In this document: one piece after another, positions 43,003-51,855 of the stretch
Layout: every line of letters starts with the position of its first letter
How positions within the stretch are numbered: position 1 is the stretch's first letter
DNA from: Motiliproteus sp048265065
GTDB lineage: Bacteria; Pseudomonadota; Gammaproteobacteria; Pseudomonadales; Balneatricaceae
DNA length: 64,000 bases
Direction: 5' to 3'
Assembly (NCBI GenBank): GCA_048265065.1
Contig: JBLXCH010000002.1
Span: 27,828 to 91,827, forward strand
Translations under genes and position numbers: made by a program
The notes under the pieces: model-generated
What the model saw: the letters and a program-made list of their open reading frames with translations, nothing else
What the model was told of the DNA's origin: nothing
Databases searched by the model: none

Positions 43003-44277
43003 ATGAAATTACATATCCAAGGCGGGCGCGTTGTCGATCCTAGCCAGCAATTAGACCAAGTAACAGACCTTTGGATTGAGCAAGGCAAAATTGTTGCTAT
43101 GGGTGATTCGCCGGTGGGTTTTATTGCCGACCAAGTGATTGATGCTAACAGCCAAATAGTTTGCCCAGGTTTTGTCGATCTTCATGCTAATTTATGTGAG
43201 CCGGGCTTTACCCAAAAAGGCTCAATCGCGACTGAACTAGCTGCCGCCGCGGCTGGTGGTGTTACTGCACTATGTTGCCCGCCATCAACTTCACCGGTGA
43301 TGGATACTCCGGCGGTTGTTAAATTGGTATTAGACCGTGCTGAGGCGACAGGTTTGGCTCGAGTGCTGCCGATGGGCGCCCTGACACAACAATTAGCGTC
43401 TGAGCACTTAGCGAATATAGCGGGTTTAACTGATGCGGGTTGTGTTGCTATCAGTAATGGCAGTGAATCTATCGAGAGTAACCAAACGCTACTGCGTTGC
43501 TTTGAATATGCAGCAACATTTGACGTGTTACTCTGCTTGCGGCCTTCTGATCCAGAGCTGAGTCGAAATGGCTGTGCTCATGAAGGTGAAGTTAGCTTCC
43601 GAATGGGCCTGGCAGGTATTCCAGAGTCAGCAGAAACTCTAGATACAGCGCGACTACTGTTATTGGCAGAGCAAACCGGCGTGCGGATTCATTTATCGCA
43701 ACTATCAACGGCCCGTGCTGCACAAATGGTTGCCGAGGCTCAAGCCAGAGGTGTTCGAGTGACTGCCGATGTGGCGGTGCAGAATTTGCTGCTGACTGAC
43801 GAGTCTATTGCGGGTTACAACAGCGCATACCATTTATTACCGCCTTTGCGCTCCGAAGATGATCGACTGGGTTTGATTGATGGATTACGAAGTGGTGCTA
43901 TTAGCGCGGTGTGTTCTGCGCATCAGCCCCATGAAGCCGCGGCTAAAGAGGCGCCTTTTGCGTCTACTGAACCAGGAATGATTGGTTTGCAAACGTTGTT
44001 GCCATTGGGTCTTAAGCTGGTTGAGCGAGGTGAGCTTACCTTGAGCGAATGGCTGCAGTTGATTACGGCAGGTCCAGCAAATGTTATTGGTCAGCCGTTA
44101 GGTACTTTGGCGATTGGAAGCGAAGCTAATCTTTGTGTGTTTGATCCTGAAGCCACGTGGCAGTGGGATGAGAGTACTAACGCGACCAACGCGATGAACT
44201 CACCTTATTTTGGCGATACCCTAAAAGGCCGAGTGAGTCATACTCTTTATGCCGGTGCTGTGGTTTATCAGCGCTAA
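43003..44277 (+). CDS. pyrC': Inactive dihydroorotase-like subunit PyrC' (PyrX)
   Basis: A 424-residue amidohydrolase-fold protein that has lost catalytic residues of dihydroorotase. The metal-binding HxH is HAN (61-63) in FVDLHANLCEPG. The usual PHH of the middle motif is VQN (VADVAVQNLLLTDE has AVQN in its place). The catalytic TDHAPH is SAHQPH, so the aspartate is Ala306. In Pseudomonas such a pseudo-enzyme is required to assemble active PyrB dodecamers. It follows pyrB by 9 bases. A functional pyrC must be elsewhere in the genome. Confidence 0.92.
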   Translation: MKLHIQGGRVVDPSQQLDQVTDLWIEQGKIVAMGDSPVGFIADQVIDANSQIVCPGFVDLHANLCEPGFTQKGSIATELAAAAAGGVTALCCPPSTSPVMDTPAVVKLVLDRAEATGLARVLPMGALTQQLASEHLANIAGLTDAGCVAISNGSESIESNQTLLRCFEYAATFDVLLCLRPSDPELSRNGCAHEGEVSFRMGLAGIPESAETLDTARLLLLAEQTGVRIHLSQLSTARAAQMVAEAQARGVRVTADVAVQNLLLTDESIAGYNSAYHLLPPLRSEDDRLGLIDGLRSGAISAVCSAHQPHEAAAKEAPFASTEPGMIGLQTLLPLGLKLVERGELTLSEWLQLITAGPANVIGQPLGTLAIGSEANLCVFDPEATWQWDESTNATNAMNSPYFGDTLKGRVSHTLYAGAVVYQR

Positions 44278-44287
44278 GAAATTACTA

Positions 44288-44322
44288 GAGTTAGGAGCCG
44301 CTCTCCCTGAAACGCCTAACTC
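44288..44322. terminator. Possible shared hairpin between pyrC' and pilU
   Basis: Inverted repeat GAGTTAGG/CCTAACTC with a 19-base loop in the 50-base gap between the convergent genes pyrC' and pilU. There is no T tract, so termination activity is uncertain. Confidence 0.35.
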
Positions 44323-44327
44323 TGACG

Positions 44328-45482
44328 CTATTTCACGTCTAGGTAGTCATCATCATCTTGTAAGAAGAACATATCACCATCATCTTGCTCTTTGATTTGG
44401 TCACCCAGCTCAGGGTTGGTTTCTGCTGAGAGTTTGATCATCAAACGTAAATCGTTAGCAGAATCAGCGTGTGAAAGTGCATCTTCGTAAGTGATTTTTC
44501 CGGCTTCGAACAATTTGTATAAGTGCTGATCGAAGGTTTGCATACCAATATTTGTCGATTTCTTCATCAGCTCTTTTAACTCATGCACATTACCTTTGCG
44601 GATAATATCTGAAGCTAATGGAGAGTTAAGGAGTACTTCGATAGCGGCTACGCGGCCTTTGCCGTCGGTAGTTGGCAGTAGTTGTTGTGCAACGATTGCG
44701 CGCAGGTTAAGTGATAAATCCATCCACATTTGCGCATGATGTTCAGGCTCGAAGAAACTCACGATTCTATCAAGTGCTTGGTTGGCGTTGTTGGCGTGCA
44801 ATGTCGCTAAACAAAGGTGGCCGGTTTCAGCGAATTGAAGGCCGTAGCCCATAGTTTCTTTGCTGCGAATCTCACCCATCAGAATGACGTCCGGAGCTTG
44901 GCGTAGCGTGTTCTGCAAGGCTACCTCAAAGTTTTCTGTATCAATCCCTACTTCTCGCTGAGTGATGATGCAATTCTTATGATCGTGAATAAATTCAATC
45001 GGGTCTTCGATGCAGATGATGTGACCTTTACTGCTTTCGTTTCGGTAGTCGATCATTGACGCCAGCGAGGTTGATTTACCCGTGCTGGTCCCACCGACAA
45101 ACAAAATTAGTCCGCGCTTTGCCATAGCCAAGTCTTTCAGCACTGGCGGTAAGCCCAGCTCGTCCATTGGGGGAACTTCATTTTTGATTCGGCGTAACAC
45201 CATGCCCGGCGAGTTGCGTTGAAAAAATGCACTGACTCGGAAGCGACCAATTCCTGGCGCGCTAATGGCATAGTTGCATTCGTGGTGCGCTTCAAACTGA
45301 CTTTGCTGATAGTCGTTCATGGTGCTGTAAGTCAGTGCGCGCGCTTGGCGTGGTGTTAGGGGATCGCGAGCTACCGCTTTTAGGGTGCCGTCAACTTTGA
45401 TGCTCGGTTGTGCTCCAGCCGTGACAAAAAGGTCGGAAGCGTCTCTGTCCACCATCACTTTTAACAGCTGAGTAAAGTCCAC
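44328..45482 (-). CDS. pilU: Type IV pilus retraction ATPase paralogue PilU
   Basis: A hexameric motor ATPase that works with PilT in forceful pilus retraction. It has 384 residues: an N-terminal PAS-like domain, Walker A GGTSTGKST (130-138), an Asp box CIEDPIEFIH, Walker B LMGEIRS and the His box TGHLCLATLHAN. The acidic C-terminal tail (QDDGDMFFLQDDDD) is typical of PilU and absent from PilT. It lies downstream of pilT, separated by 83 bases. Confidence 0.96.
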   Translation of the reverse strand: MDFTQLLKVMVDRDASDLFVTAGAQPSIKVDGTLKAVARDPLTPRQARALTYSTMNDYQQSQFEAHHECNYAISAPGIGRFRVSAFFQRNSPGMVLRRIKNEVPPMDELGLPPVLKDLAMAKRGLILFVGGTSTGKSTSLASMIDYRNESSKGHIICIEDPIEFIHDHKNCIITQREVGIDTENFEVALQNTLRQAPDVILMGEIRSKETMGYGLQFAETGHLCLATLHANNANQALDRIVSFFEPEHHAQMWMDLSLNLRAIVAQQLLPTTDGKGRVAAIEVLLNSPLASDIIRKGNVHELKELMKKSTNIGMQTFDQHLYKLFEAGKITYEDALSHADSANDLRLMIKLSAETNPELGDQIKEQDDGDMFFLQDDDDYLDVK

Positions 45483-45565
45483 GAAATCACCTTTAAATTA
45501 TGCTATTTAGGCCGAGGCCATTTATTATGAGTCTCTAATGGAGGCTCTTTATCAGCAGGTCTGTA

Positions 45566-46600
45566 TTAGAAGTTTTGTGGCATCTTGGCTTTTTCACGAG
45601 CCGCTTCTTTAGAGATTAGACCCTTACGTAACAAGTCAGATAAACATTGATCCATTGTCTGCATACCAAAACCGGCGCCAGTTTGAATGGATGAATACAT
45701 TTGCGCAATCTTATCTTCGCGAATTAAGTTACGGATAGCCGGTGTACCAATCATGATTTCATGTGCTGCTATCCGTCCACCTGTTGGCCGTTTCAATAAG
45801 GTTTGAGAAATAATGCCTTCTAGCGACTCTGATAGCATTGAGCGAACCATGTCTTTTTCTTGAGCAGGGAATACGTCAATGATACGGTCGATGGTTTTTG
45901 CCGCGGAGGTTGTGTGTAATGTACCAAAGACTAAGTGCCCAGTTTCAGCCGCAGTGAGTGCCAAACGGATGGTTTCTAAGTCACGCATTTCACCGACTAA
46001 AATAATATCCGGGTCTTCTCGTAATGCGGAGCGAAGTGCTTCACTAAAGCCTAGGGTATCGCGATGAACTTCGCGCTGGCTGATAAGGCACTTTTTGCTC
46101 TCGTGCACAAATTCGATAGGGTCTTCGATAGTTAGAATGTGGTCGCTGCGTGAGTCGTTTACGTAATCCACCATGGCCGCTAAGGTGGTACTTTTACCCG
46201 AGCCAGTAGGGCCTGTTACTAGTACGAGGCCACGAGGTCTTTCGGCTAAATCTTGAAAAACTTTGCCCATACCAAGCTGTTCCATTGATAGAATGTCGGT
46301 TGGGATGGTACGAAAGACGGCGCCAGCACCGCGGTTTTGGTTGAACGCGTTAACACGAAAGCGAGCAAGACCGGGAACTTCAAAAGAAAAGTCAGTTTCG
46401 AAAAACTCTTCGTAGTCCTTGCGCTGTTTATCGTTCATGATGTCATAAATGAGCGAGTGGACTTGTTTGTGATCCAGCGCTGGAACTTTGATTTTTCGCA
46501 TGTCACCGTCGACACGGATCATCGGAGGTACGCCTGCGGAAATGTGTAAATCAGACGCGTTCTGTTGCACGCTAAACGTTAAGAGTTCGGTAATATCCAT
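45566..46600 (-). CDS. pilT: Type IV pilus retraction ATPase PilT
   Basis: Drives pilus retraction and twitching. It has 344 residues from the ATG at 46600 (MDITELLTFSVQQNASDLHIS); the upstream TTG at 46627 is rejected. Walker A GPTGSGKST is at 130-138, then TIEDPIEFVH, Walker B VGEMRD, His box TGHLVFGTLHT and the PilT-specific AIRNLIRE motif (about residue 288) needed for retraction. It is divergent from yggS over 66 bases, as in Pseudomonas. Confidence 0.97.
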   Translation of the reverse strand: MDITELLTFSVQQNASDLHISAGVPPMIRVDGDMRKIKVPALDHKQVHSLIYDIMNDKQRKDYEEFFETDFSFEVPGLARFRVNAFNQNRGAGAVFRTIPTDILSMEQLGMGKVFQDLAERPRGLVLVTGPTGSGKSTTLAAMVDYVNDSRSDHILTIEDPIEFVHESKKCLISQREVHRDTLGFSEALRSALREDPDIILVGEMRDLETIRLALTAAETGHLVFGTLHTTSAAKTIDRIIDVFPAQEKDMVRSMLSESLEGIISQTLLKRPTGGRIAAHEIMIGTPAIRNLIREDKIAQMYSSIQTGAGFGMQTMDQCLSDLLRKGLISKEAAREKAKMPQNF

Positions 46601-46666
46601 GACATCCTCTGGACCCAGAAATGACAATCAAATAAAGTGACTCACCAGCATTATTACTGAAAAACC

Positions 46667-47371
46667 ATGAGTATAATAGCAGAGAATCTAACTCGTACTT
46701 TGACACGGATCACGGAAGCCGAAAGTCGATTCCACCGGCCTTCAGGCTCGGTTACTTTAATGGCCGTGAGTAAAACCCGAAGCGTTGATGAAATTCGTGA
46801 AGCCTATGAAAATGGTGCTCGACACTTTGGTGAAAATTACCTACAAGATGCAGAGCCAAAAATTGCAGCGTTAAACGACATAGCTGCCTGTTGGCACTTT
46901 ATTGGGCCGTTACAATCCAACAAAACACGAACTGTTGCTGAGCACTTTGACTGGCTGCATAGCTTGGATCGGTTGAAAATTGCACGACGATTAAATGATC
47001 AACGACCAACAGAACTGGCACCGCTCAATGTCTGTCTACAAGTTAATATTAGCAATGAAGCAAACAAGTCAGGAGTGGCGCCTGAAGCCTTGCCCGAATT
47101 AGCTAAGGCGGTGGCTGAATTGCCTCGATTAGCACTGAGAGGGCTCATGGCCATTCCTGCGGCGGATACCAGTGAAGCCGAACAGCGAGAAGCATTCGCC
47201 GCGCTCAGAGCCTGTTTTGAAGAATTGAAAAATACGCTGCCTGATCTTGATACTTTATCGATGGGCATGAGTGATGATATGGATGCGGCGATTGCAGAAG
47301 GTTCTACCATGGTTCGCATCGGTACCGCGATTTTTGGTCCGCGAGCCTATGCACGACCGATGACTGAATAA
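46667..47371 (+). CDS. yggS: Pyridoxal-phosphate homeostasis protein YggS
   Basis: A 234-residue single-domain pyridoxal-phosphate-binding barrel without known catalytic activity. It controls cellular PLP and amino acid balance. The Schiff-base lysine lies in VTLMAVSKTRSVDEI (about Lys36), and the C-terminal phosphate cup is SMGMSDDMDAAIAEGSTMVRIGTAIFG. The yggS-proC-yggT cluster is widely conserved. The stop overlaps the upstream ATG of the proC frame (TAATG). Confidence 0.95.
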   Translation: MSIIAENLTRTLTRITEAESRFHRPSGSVTLMAVSKTRSVDEIREAYENGARHFGENYLQDAEPKIAALNDIAACWHFIGPLQSNKTRTVAEHFDWLHSLDRLKIARRLNDQRPTELAPLNVCLQVNISNEANKSGVAPEALPELAKAVAELPRLALRGLMAIPAADTSEAEQREAFAALRACFEELKNTLPDLDTLSMGMSDDMDAAIAEGSTMVRIGTAIFGPRAYARPMTE

Positions 47372-47382
47372 TGGGAGCATAC

Positions 47383-48237
47383 GTGACACAAACAACACAG
47401 GCTAAGCTGGGCTTTATCGGTGCAGGCAATATGGCTGCTGCCATTATTGGTGGGCTGGTCGCTAAAGGCTACCGGGCCGATAGCATTTGGGCCGCTGATC
47501 TTGATAACGATAAATTATCGGCCATGAAAGACCAGTGGGGTATTCAAACGAGCACGGACAGTGCAGACGTCTGCGCTCAGGTTAATGTGGTGATATTAGC
47601 CGTTAAACCACAGGTGTTAGGTGTGGTCTGCCAGCAATTGCATACTGTTATCGCAACACAAAAGCCGTTGGTAATTTCTATAGCAGCAGGTATTGAGGTC
47701 GCTTCGTTAACCCGCTGGTTAGGTGATGGGGTGCCGGTTGTCCGTTGTATGCCGAATACGCCGGCATTAGTGCAGCTCGGCGCTAGTGGTTTATATGCCA
47801 GTGATCAAGTATCGGCTCAGCAAAAAGCGGTTGCAGAGAGTATTTTATCGGCGGTAGGTATAGCCTTATGGGTTGATGAAGAAGCACAGATCGATACGGT
47901 GACGGCGGTTTCTGGTAGTGGCCCTGCTTATTACTTTATGGTGATGGAGGCGATGATTGAGGCGGCAATTGCTCAAGGATTATCTCCACAGGTTGCTAGC
48001 GCACTGACCTTACAGACAGCCTTAGGTGCTGCGACTATGGCTGCCAATAGTGAGTTTGACCCTGCCGAGTTACGTCGTCGGGTGACTTCGCCCAATGGTA
48101 CGACAGAACGAGCGATCGCGGCTTTCACTGAGGGTGACCTAAAAGGCTTGTTTGCGACAGCGATGCAGGAGTGTGCTGAGCGCTCTAAAACACTGTCCAA
48201 AGAGTTGGGCGGTGACGAGTCCCTAGTGGAAATATAA
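47383..48237 (+). CDS. proC: Pyrroline-5-carboxylate reductase
   Basis: Last step of proline synthesis (NADPH-dependent). I chose the GTG at 47383 because GGGAG lies 5 bases upstream; an ATG overlapping the yggS stop (47371) would add four residues. GAGNM (13-17) is the dinucleotide motif. Other marks: MPNTPALV, SGSGPAYYFMVMEAMIEA and the C-terminal VTSPNGTTERAI. Length about 284 residues, normal. Confidence 0.96.
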   Translation: MTQTTQAKLGFIGAGNMAAAIIGGLVAKGYRADSIWAADLDNDKLSAMKDQWGIQTSTDSADVCAQVNVVILAVKPQVLGVVCQQLHTVIATQKPLVISIAAGIEVASLTRWLGDGVPVVRCMPNTPALVQLGASGLYASDQVSAQQKAVAESILSAVGIALWVDEEAQIDTVTAVSGSGPAYYFMVMEAMIEAAIAQGLSPQVASALTLQTALGAATMAANSEFDPAELRRRVTSPNGTTERAIAAFTEGDLKGLFATAMQECAERSKTLSKELGGDESLVEI

Positions 48238-48315
48238 AACGCATAACTCTATAGTAATCAGCGTGTAAAGTGGCTTGATTGCGAAGTAAATAGGTTTAAG
48301 TGGAGAGCATATCTA

Positions 48316-48852
48316 ATGGGAGATTCCCTGTATTTGATCATTAAAACCCTCGGTGGTTTTTATGCCTATGTTGTATTGCTACGCTTTTTGCTGCAAATGG
48401 CACACGCAGACTTTTATAACCCGATCTCTCAAACGGTTGCCAAGCTGACTAGCGTGCCTTTGGCGCCGATTCGAGCAACATTGCCAAAAATTGCAGGGAA
48501 GGATTATTCCGCGTTATTGCTGGGTTTTATCATTTATTTACTAATGTACGCGGCGATTTTACTCATCTATGCACAGCTAAACCCTGTTCAGTTGGTGATT
48601 GTTGCATTGGCGAATACGCTATATGCCGTGCTTAATATTTACTTTTGGGCGACGCTGGCTTCTGTTGTTATTAGCTGGATTGCGCCTAACAGTTACCATC
48701 CCGCACCACAGTTGATCATGCAGCTGACCGAGCCTGTGTTCCAGTTGGTCCGTAAAGTTATCCCTCCTATTGGCGGCTTGGATTTGTCGCCGATCTTTAT
48801 TTTTCTTGCGATTCAGCTTGTGCAATTACAGCTGTCGCGATTCGTATGGTAA
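48316..48852 (+). CDS. yggT: YggT family membrane protein
   Basis: A 178-residue integral membrane protein with two copies of the YGGT domain, each with two helices (helices near 12-29, 64-85, 96-118 and 155-175) and the repeated pattern of a loop followed by P-x-x-Q or E-P (NPISQTVAKLTSVPLAPIR; QLTEPVFQLVRKVIPP). E. coli YggT is linked to osmotic-shock tolerance; the molecular role is unknown. It follows proC in the conserved cluster; the stop overlaps the next gene by 7 bases. Confidence 0.93.
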   Translation: MGDSLYLIIKTLGGFYAYVVLLRFLLQMAHADFYNPISQTVAKLTSVPLAPIRATLPKIAGKDYSALLLGFIIYLLMYAAILLIYAQLNPVQLVIVALANTLYAVLNIYFWATLASVVISWIAPNSYHPAPQLIMQLTEPVFQLVRKVIPPIGGLDLSPIFIFLAIQLVQLQLSRFVW

Positions 48853-49325
48853 GCATGACTATGTCTAAGCGCGCGATTAACCCCCTGTCATTGATGATGT
48901 TGGCAGCAGTAGCATTGGCTGCATTATTATCAGCTACTACGGCTATTGCTGAGCAACAGCAAACGTTCGACAATCATGAAATTCATTATAACGCGTTCAA
49001 TAGCACATCGATTCCGCCTGAAGTCGCCCAAAGCTACGAGCTGACGCGCAGTCGACAAGCGGCCGTCATGAATATTGCTGTGTTAGATACCTCGAAAGAA
49101 GGTAAACCTGCGGTTAAGGCGATTGTGAAAGGTGAATTCAAAAACCTTATTGGTCAGGTGCAAACCCTAACCTTCAAGCTGGTTGAGGAAGGTGATGCGA
49201 TTTACTACATTGCTAGCTTTCGCTTTACTGATCAGGACGTATTTAACTTTACTCTAGATGTCCAACCTGACCCGAACAAACCGGCTTATCAGATCACATT
49301 CTCGCAAAAATTTTATGCAGACTAA
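48846..49325 (+). CDS. Exported DUF4426 protein
   Basis: A 159-residue protein with a signal peptide (hydrophobic core 14-32, cleavage near TAIA-E). The mature part fits the DUF4426 family: HEIHYNAFNSTSIPPEVAQSYEL, a middle strand region and the final YQITFSQKFYAD. Periplasmic, with unknown role. The location after yggT is conserved in Pseudomonas, where metX/metW usually follow; those genes are not here. Confidence 0.88.
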   Translation: MVSMTMSKRAINPLSLMMLAAVALAALLSATTAIAEQQQTFDNHEIHYNAFNSTSIPPEVAQSYELTRSRQAAVMNIAVLDTSKEGKPAVKAIVKGEFKNLIGQVQTLTFKLVEEGDAIYYIASFRFTDQDVFNFTLDVQPDPNKPAYQITFSQKFYAD

Positions 49326-49359
49326 CGTTTGACAATCGATTTTGAAGAGTGATGTGCGA

Positions 49360-49962
49360 ATGAAGAAAGTTGTTCTAGCCAGTGGCAATAAAGGTAAGCT
49401 GCGAGAGTTTAATCAGTTATTAGCGAGCCTGGATTATCAGGTTCTTCCCCAGTCGGAGTTTACCAAGACCGAGGCCGATGAAACCGGCTTGTCTTTTGTC
49501 GAAAATGCGATTTTGAAAGCACGGCATGCAGCCAAGCTTAGTGGCCTTCCGGCATTAGCAGATGATTCGGGTTTAGAGGTCGATGCACTGAGTGGTGCAC
49601 CTGGTATCTATTCTGCACGCTATGCCGGTGAAGGTGCCTCAGATGCAGATAATAATCAAAAATTATTAGAAGCGTTGGTTGCTGTTGAGCCAGCAAAACG
49701 CACGGCGCGCTTTCAATGCGTGCTGGTTTTTATGCGTCATGCCGAAGATCCAACACCATTGATCTGCCAAGGATCCTGGGAAGGCGTCATAGTTGATGCG
49801 CCTAAAGGTGATAATGGTTTTGGCTATGATCCTTTATTTTATATTCCTGACCTTGATTGCTGCTCCGCAGAACTATCACCAGAGCAAAAAGGTCAACTCA
49901 GTCATCGCGCCCAAGCGGTGGCTCAATTATTACCTGCACTGCAAAAACAGTCCGCAACCTAG
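49360..49962 (+). CDS. rdgB: XTP/dITP diphosphatase (house-cleaning NTPase)
   Basis: Hydrolyses non-canonical purine triphosphates (dITP, XTP) to prevent their incorporation. It has 200 residues from the ATG at 49360 (MKKVVLASGNKGKLREF); a TTG 18 bases upstream is less likely. Motifs: SGNKGKLREF, ADDSGLEVDALSGAPGIYSARYAG, GDNGFGYDPLF and LSHRAQA at the end. hemW follows after 8 bases. Confidence 0.96.
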   Translation: MKKVVLASGNKGKLREFNQLLASLDYQVLPQSEFTKTEADETGLSFVENAILKARHAAKLSGLPALADDSGLEVDALSGAPGIYSARYAGEGASDADNNQKLLEALVAVEPAKRTARFQCVLVFMRHAEDPTPLICQGSWEGVIVDAPKGDNGFGYDPLFYIPDLDCCSAELSPEQKGQLSHRAQAVAQLLPALQKQSAT

Positions 49963-49970
49963 GTTAACTC

Positions 49971-51143
49971 TTGTCAGATCATTCTATTGCTCCATCGGCT
50001 GTTAGTTCGTCGTTAGTGTTACCACCTTTAAGTCTTTATGTGCATGTGCCTTGGTGTGTCCGCAAATGCCCGTACTGTGATTTTAACTCCCATGCGGTGC
50101 GAGATGACTTGCCCGAAGCGGCCTATCTAAAAGCTTTATTTGACGACTTAGCGGTGGAGCGAGAGCACTTGCAAAGTCGATCGTTCGAAACTGTCTTTAT
50201 CGGTGGCGGCACGCCAAGCCTAATGAGTGCCGACTTTTATCAGCAGTTTATTCAGCGATTAAATGAGTATGGCTTACTCGTTAGTGGTGCTGAAATTACT
50301 ATGGAAGCCAACCCCGGCACGTTTGAGCAAGAGCGTTTTGCAGGTTATCGCTCGGCAGGGATCAATCGGCTTTCATTAGGCATTCAAAGTTTTAATGACC
50401 AGCGTTTGCATACCTTAGGTCGAATTCACAGTGGTGCAGATGCAAAAACAGCGGCTGCGATGGCGCTTGAGTTAGGCTTTGATCGAGTCAATTTAGATCT
50501 GATGCACGGACTGCCCGGACAGGGTGTAGAAGGTGCGATGCAGGACCTTGAGCAGGCCTTGGCATTAGATCCTGGTCATTTGTCTTGGTATCAGCTGACG
50601 ATTGAGCCGAACACAGAGTTTCATAGCCGGCCACCACAGTTACCTTTCGATGATGATTTAGCAGAGATACAGGATCAAGGGCAGCGGTTATTGGCCTCTG
50701 CGGGTTATGCCCATTATGAGATTTCAGCCTTTGCTAAAGAAGGTCATCGAGCTAAGCATAATCTTAATTATTGGACCTTTGGCGACTATGCGGGTGTCGG
50801 CGCTGGTGCTCACGCTAAGTTAACCACTGCAAGTGGTTCGATTTTACGTCGATGGAAACAGCGTCAGCCCAAAAGTTATATGAATAATCCAGCACAGGCG
50901 AATAGTGAGCGCTTACTTGAAAAATCGTTGCCGTTGGAGTTTATGATGAACGTATTACGTTTGTCCGATGGTGTCTCTCAACACTTGTACGCGGAGCGTA
51001 CCGGCCAGCCCTGGTCGAGCATTCAGCAGCGATGCGAGCTGGCACAAAAACGAGGCTTGCTGGATTTGTCGAACAGCAGCATCAAACCCACGCCTACAGG
51101 GCGTCGGTTCTTGAATGATTTGCTAGAAATGTTTTTAGACTAA
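49971..51143 (+). CDS. hemW: Radical SAM haem chaperone HemW
   Basis: A 390-residue radical-SAM-fold protein (coproporphyrinogen III oxidase-like) that carries haem rather than acting as oxidase. The start codon is TTG (49971), 7 bases after AGG; there is no ATG nearby. Cys29, Cys33 and Cys36 form the CxxxCxxC cluster motif, followed by GGGTPSL. The rdgB-hemW order is conserved. It ends 1 base from the convergent yigB stop codon. Confidence 0.95.
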   Translation: MSDHSIAPSAVSSSLVLPPLSLYVHVPWCVRKCPYCDFNSHAVRDDLPEAAYLKALFDDLAVEREHLQSRSFETVFIGGGTPSLMSADFYQQFIQRLNEYGLLVSGAEITMEANPGTFEQERFAGYRSAGINRLSLGIQSFNDQRLHTLGRIHSGADAKTAAAMALELGFDRVNLDLMHGLPGQGVEGAMQDLEQALALDPGHLSWYQLTIEPNTEFHSRPPQLPFDDDLAEIQDQGQRLLASAGYAHYEISAFAKEGHRAKHNLNYWTFGDYAGVGAGAHAKLTTASGSILRRWKQRQPKSYMNNPAQANSERLLEKSLPLEFMMNVLRLSDGVSQHLYAERTGQPWSSIQQRCELAQKRGLLDLSNSSIKPTPTGRRFLNDLLEMFLD

Positions 51144-51144
51144 T

Positions 51145-51855
51145 TCAGCGTTTTATTAACTGGTGCTGATAATGTTGAATCGCTTGCGGTATTTCGCTGA
51201 GACATTGCACTTCAATGTTTGGCTTAGCCGCTGGTTGACGCTGGTTGTTCAGGTTAACCCACAAGCTGTGTAAGCCTGCATTGTTCGCACCTATCACGTC
51301 ATGCTCAATACTATCGCCAATATGCAGTACTTCGTTAGGTGCTGCGTTAACGTGCGAGAGCATGGCTTGGAAAATGCGCTCATCCGGCTTACCAAACCCG
51401 ACACCTTCGGCATTAAACGCAAAGTCAAAATAACGGTCGAGGCCCACGCGGGTAATATCTGCATTACCGTTACTAATCGCCCCAAGGGTAAAGTCTTTGT
51501 GTAGTCGCTCAATCATCGGTATTGCTTCGGCAAAGTAATCCACATCATTGCGCGCTTGCAGAAAAACGTCGAAAGCCTCTTCACACAGCTGATCCAGTTG
51601 TGCGTCCTTATAGCCGGCATGCATAAGTCCGATTTCTATCATGGTTTTCCGAATGGCGCTGACGCTGAATGCCAGCTCGGGGTGTTTCTCATGAGTCAAT
51701 TTTTGCAGATCAGTAAAATACTCTAGCGGGAATTGTTTGGTGTAAAGGCTGGCGTGTTGGTGATACCACTCGTACAGGCGCTCGTTAGCCACATCAATGA
51801 CTGGTTGAATTGACCAAAGCGTATCGTCAAGGTCAAAGGTGATGTATTTGATCAT
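51145..51855 (-). CDS. yigB: HAD-family phosphatase, YigB-like
   Basis: A 236-residue haloacid dehalogenase-type hydrolase: catalytic Asp8/Asp10 in TFDLDDTLW, Ser/Asn in ISNGNAD, Lys in GFGKPDERIF and acidic IGDSIEHDVIGA. A helical cap lies between (about residues 15-100). In E. coli yigB follows xerC and encodes a flavin-pathway phosphatase; the same position here supports orthology. The start overlaps the xerC stop by 4 bases (ATGA). The exact substrate is inferred. Confidence 0.88.
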   Translation of the reverse strand: MIKYITFDLDDTLWSIQPVIDVANERLYEWYHQHASLYTKQFPLEYFTDLQKLTHEKHPELAFSVSAIRKTMIEIGLMHAGYKDAQLDQLCEEAFDVFLQARNDVDYFAEAIPMIERLHKDFTLGAISNGNADITRVGLDRYFDFAFNAEGVGFGKPDERIFQAMLSHVNAAPNEVLHIGDSIEHDVIGANNAGLHSLWVNLNNQRQPAAKPNIEVQCLSEIPQAIQHYQHQLIKR

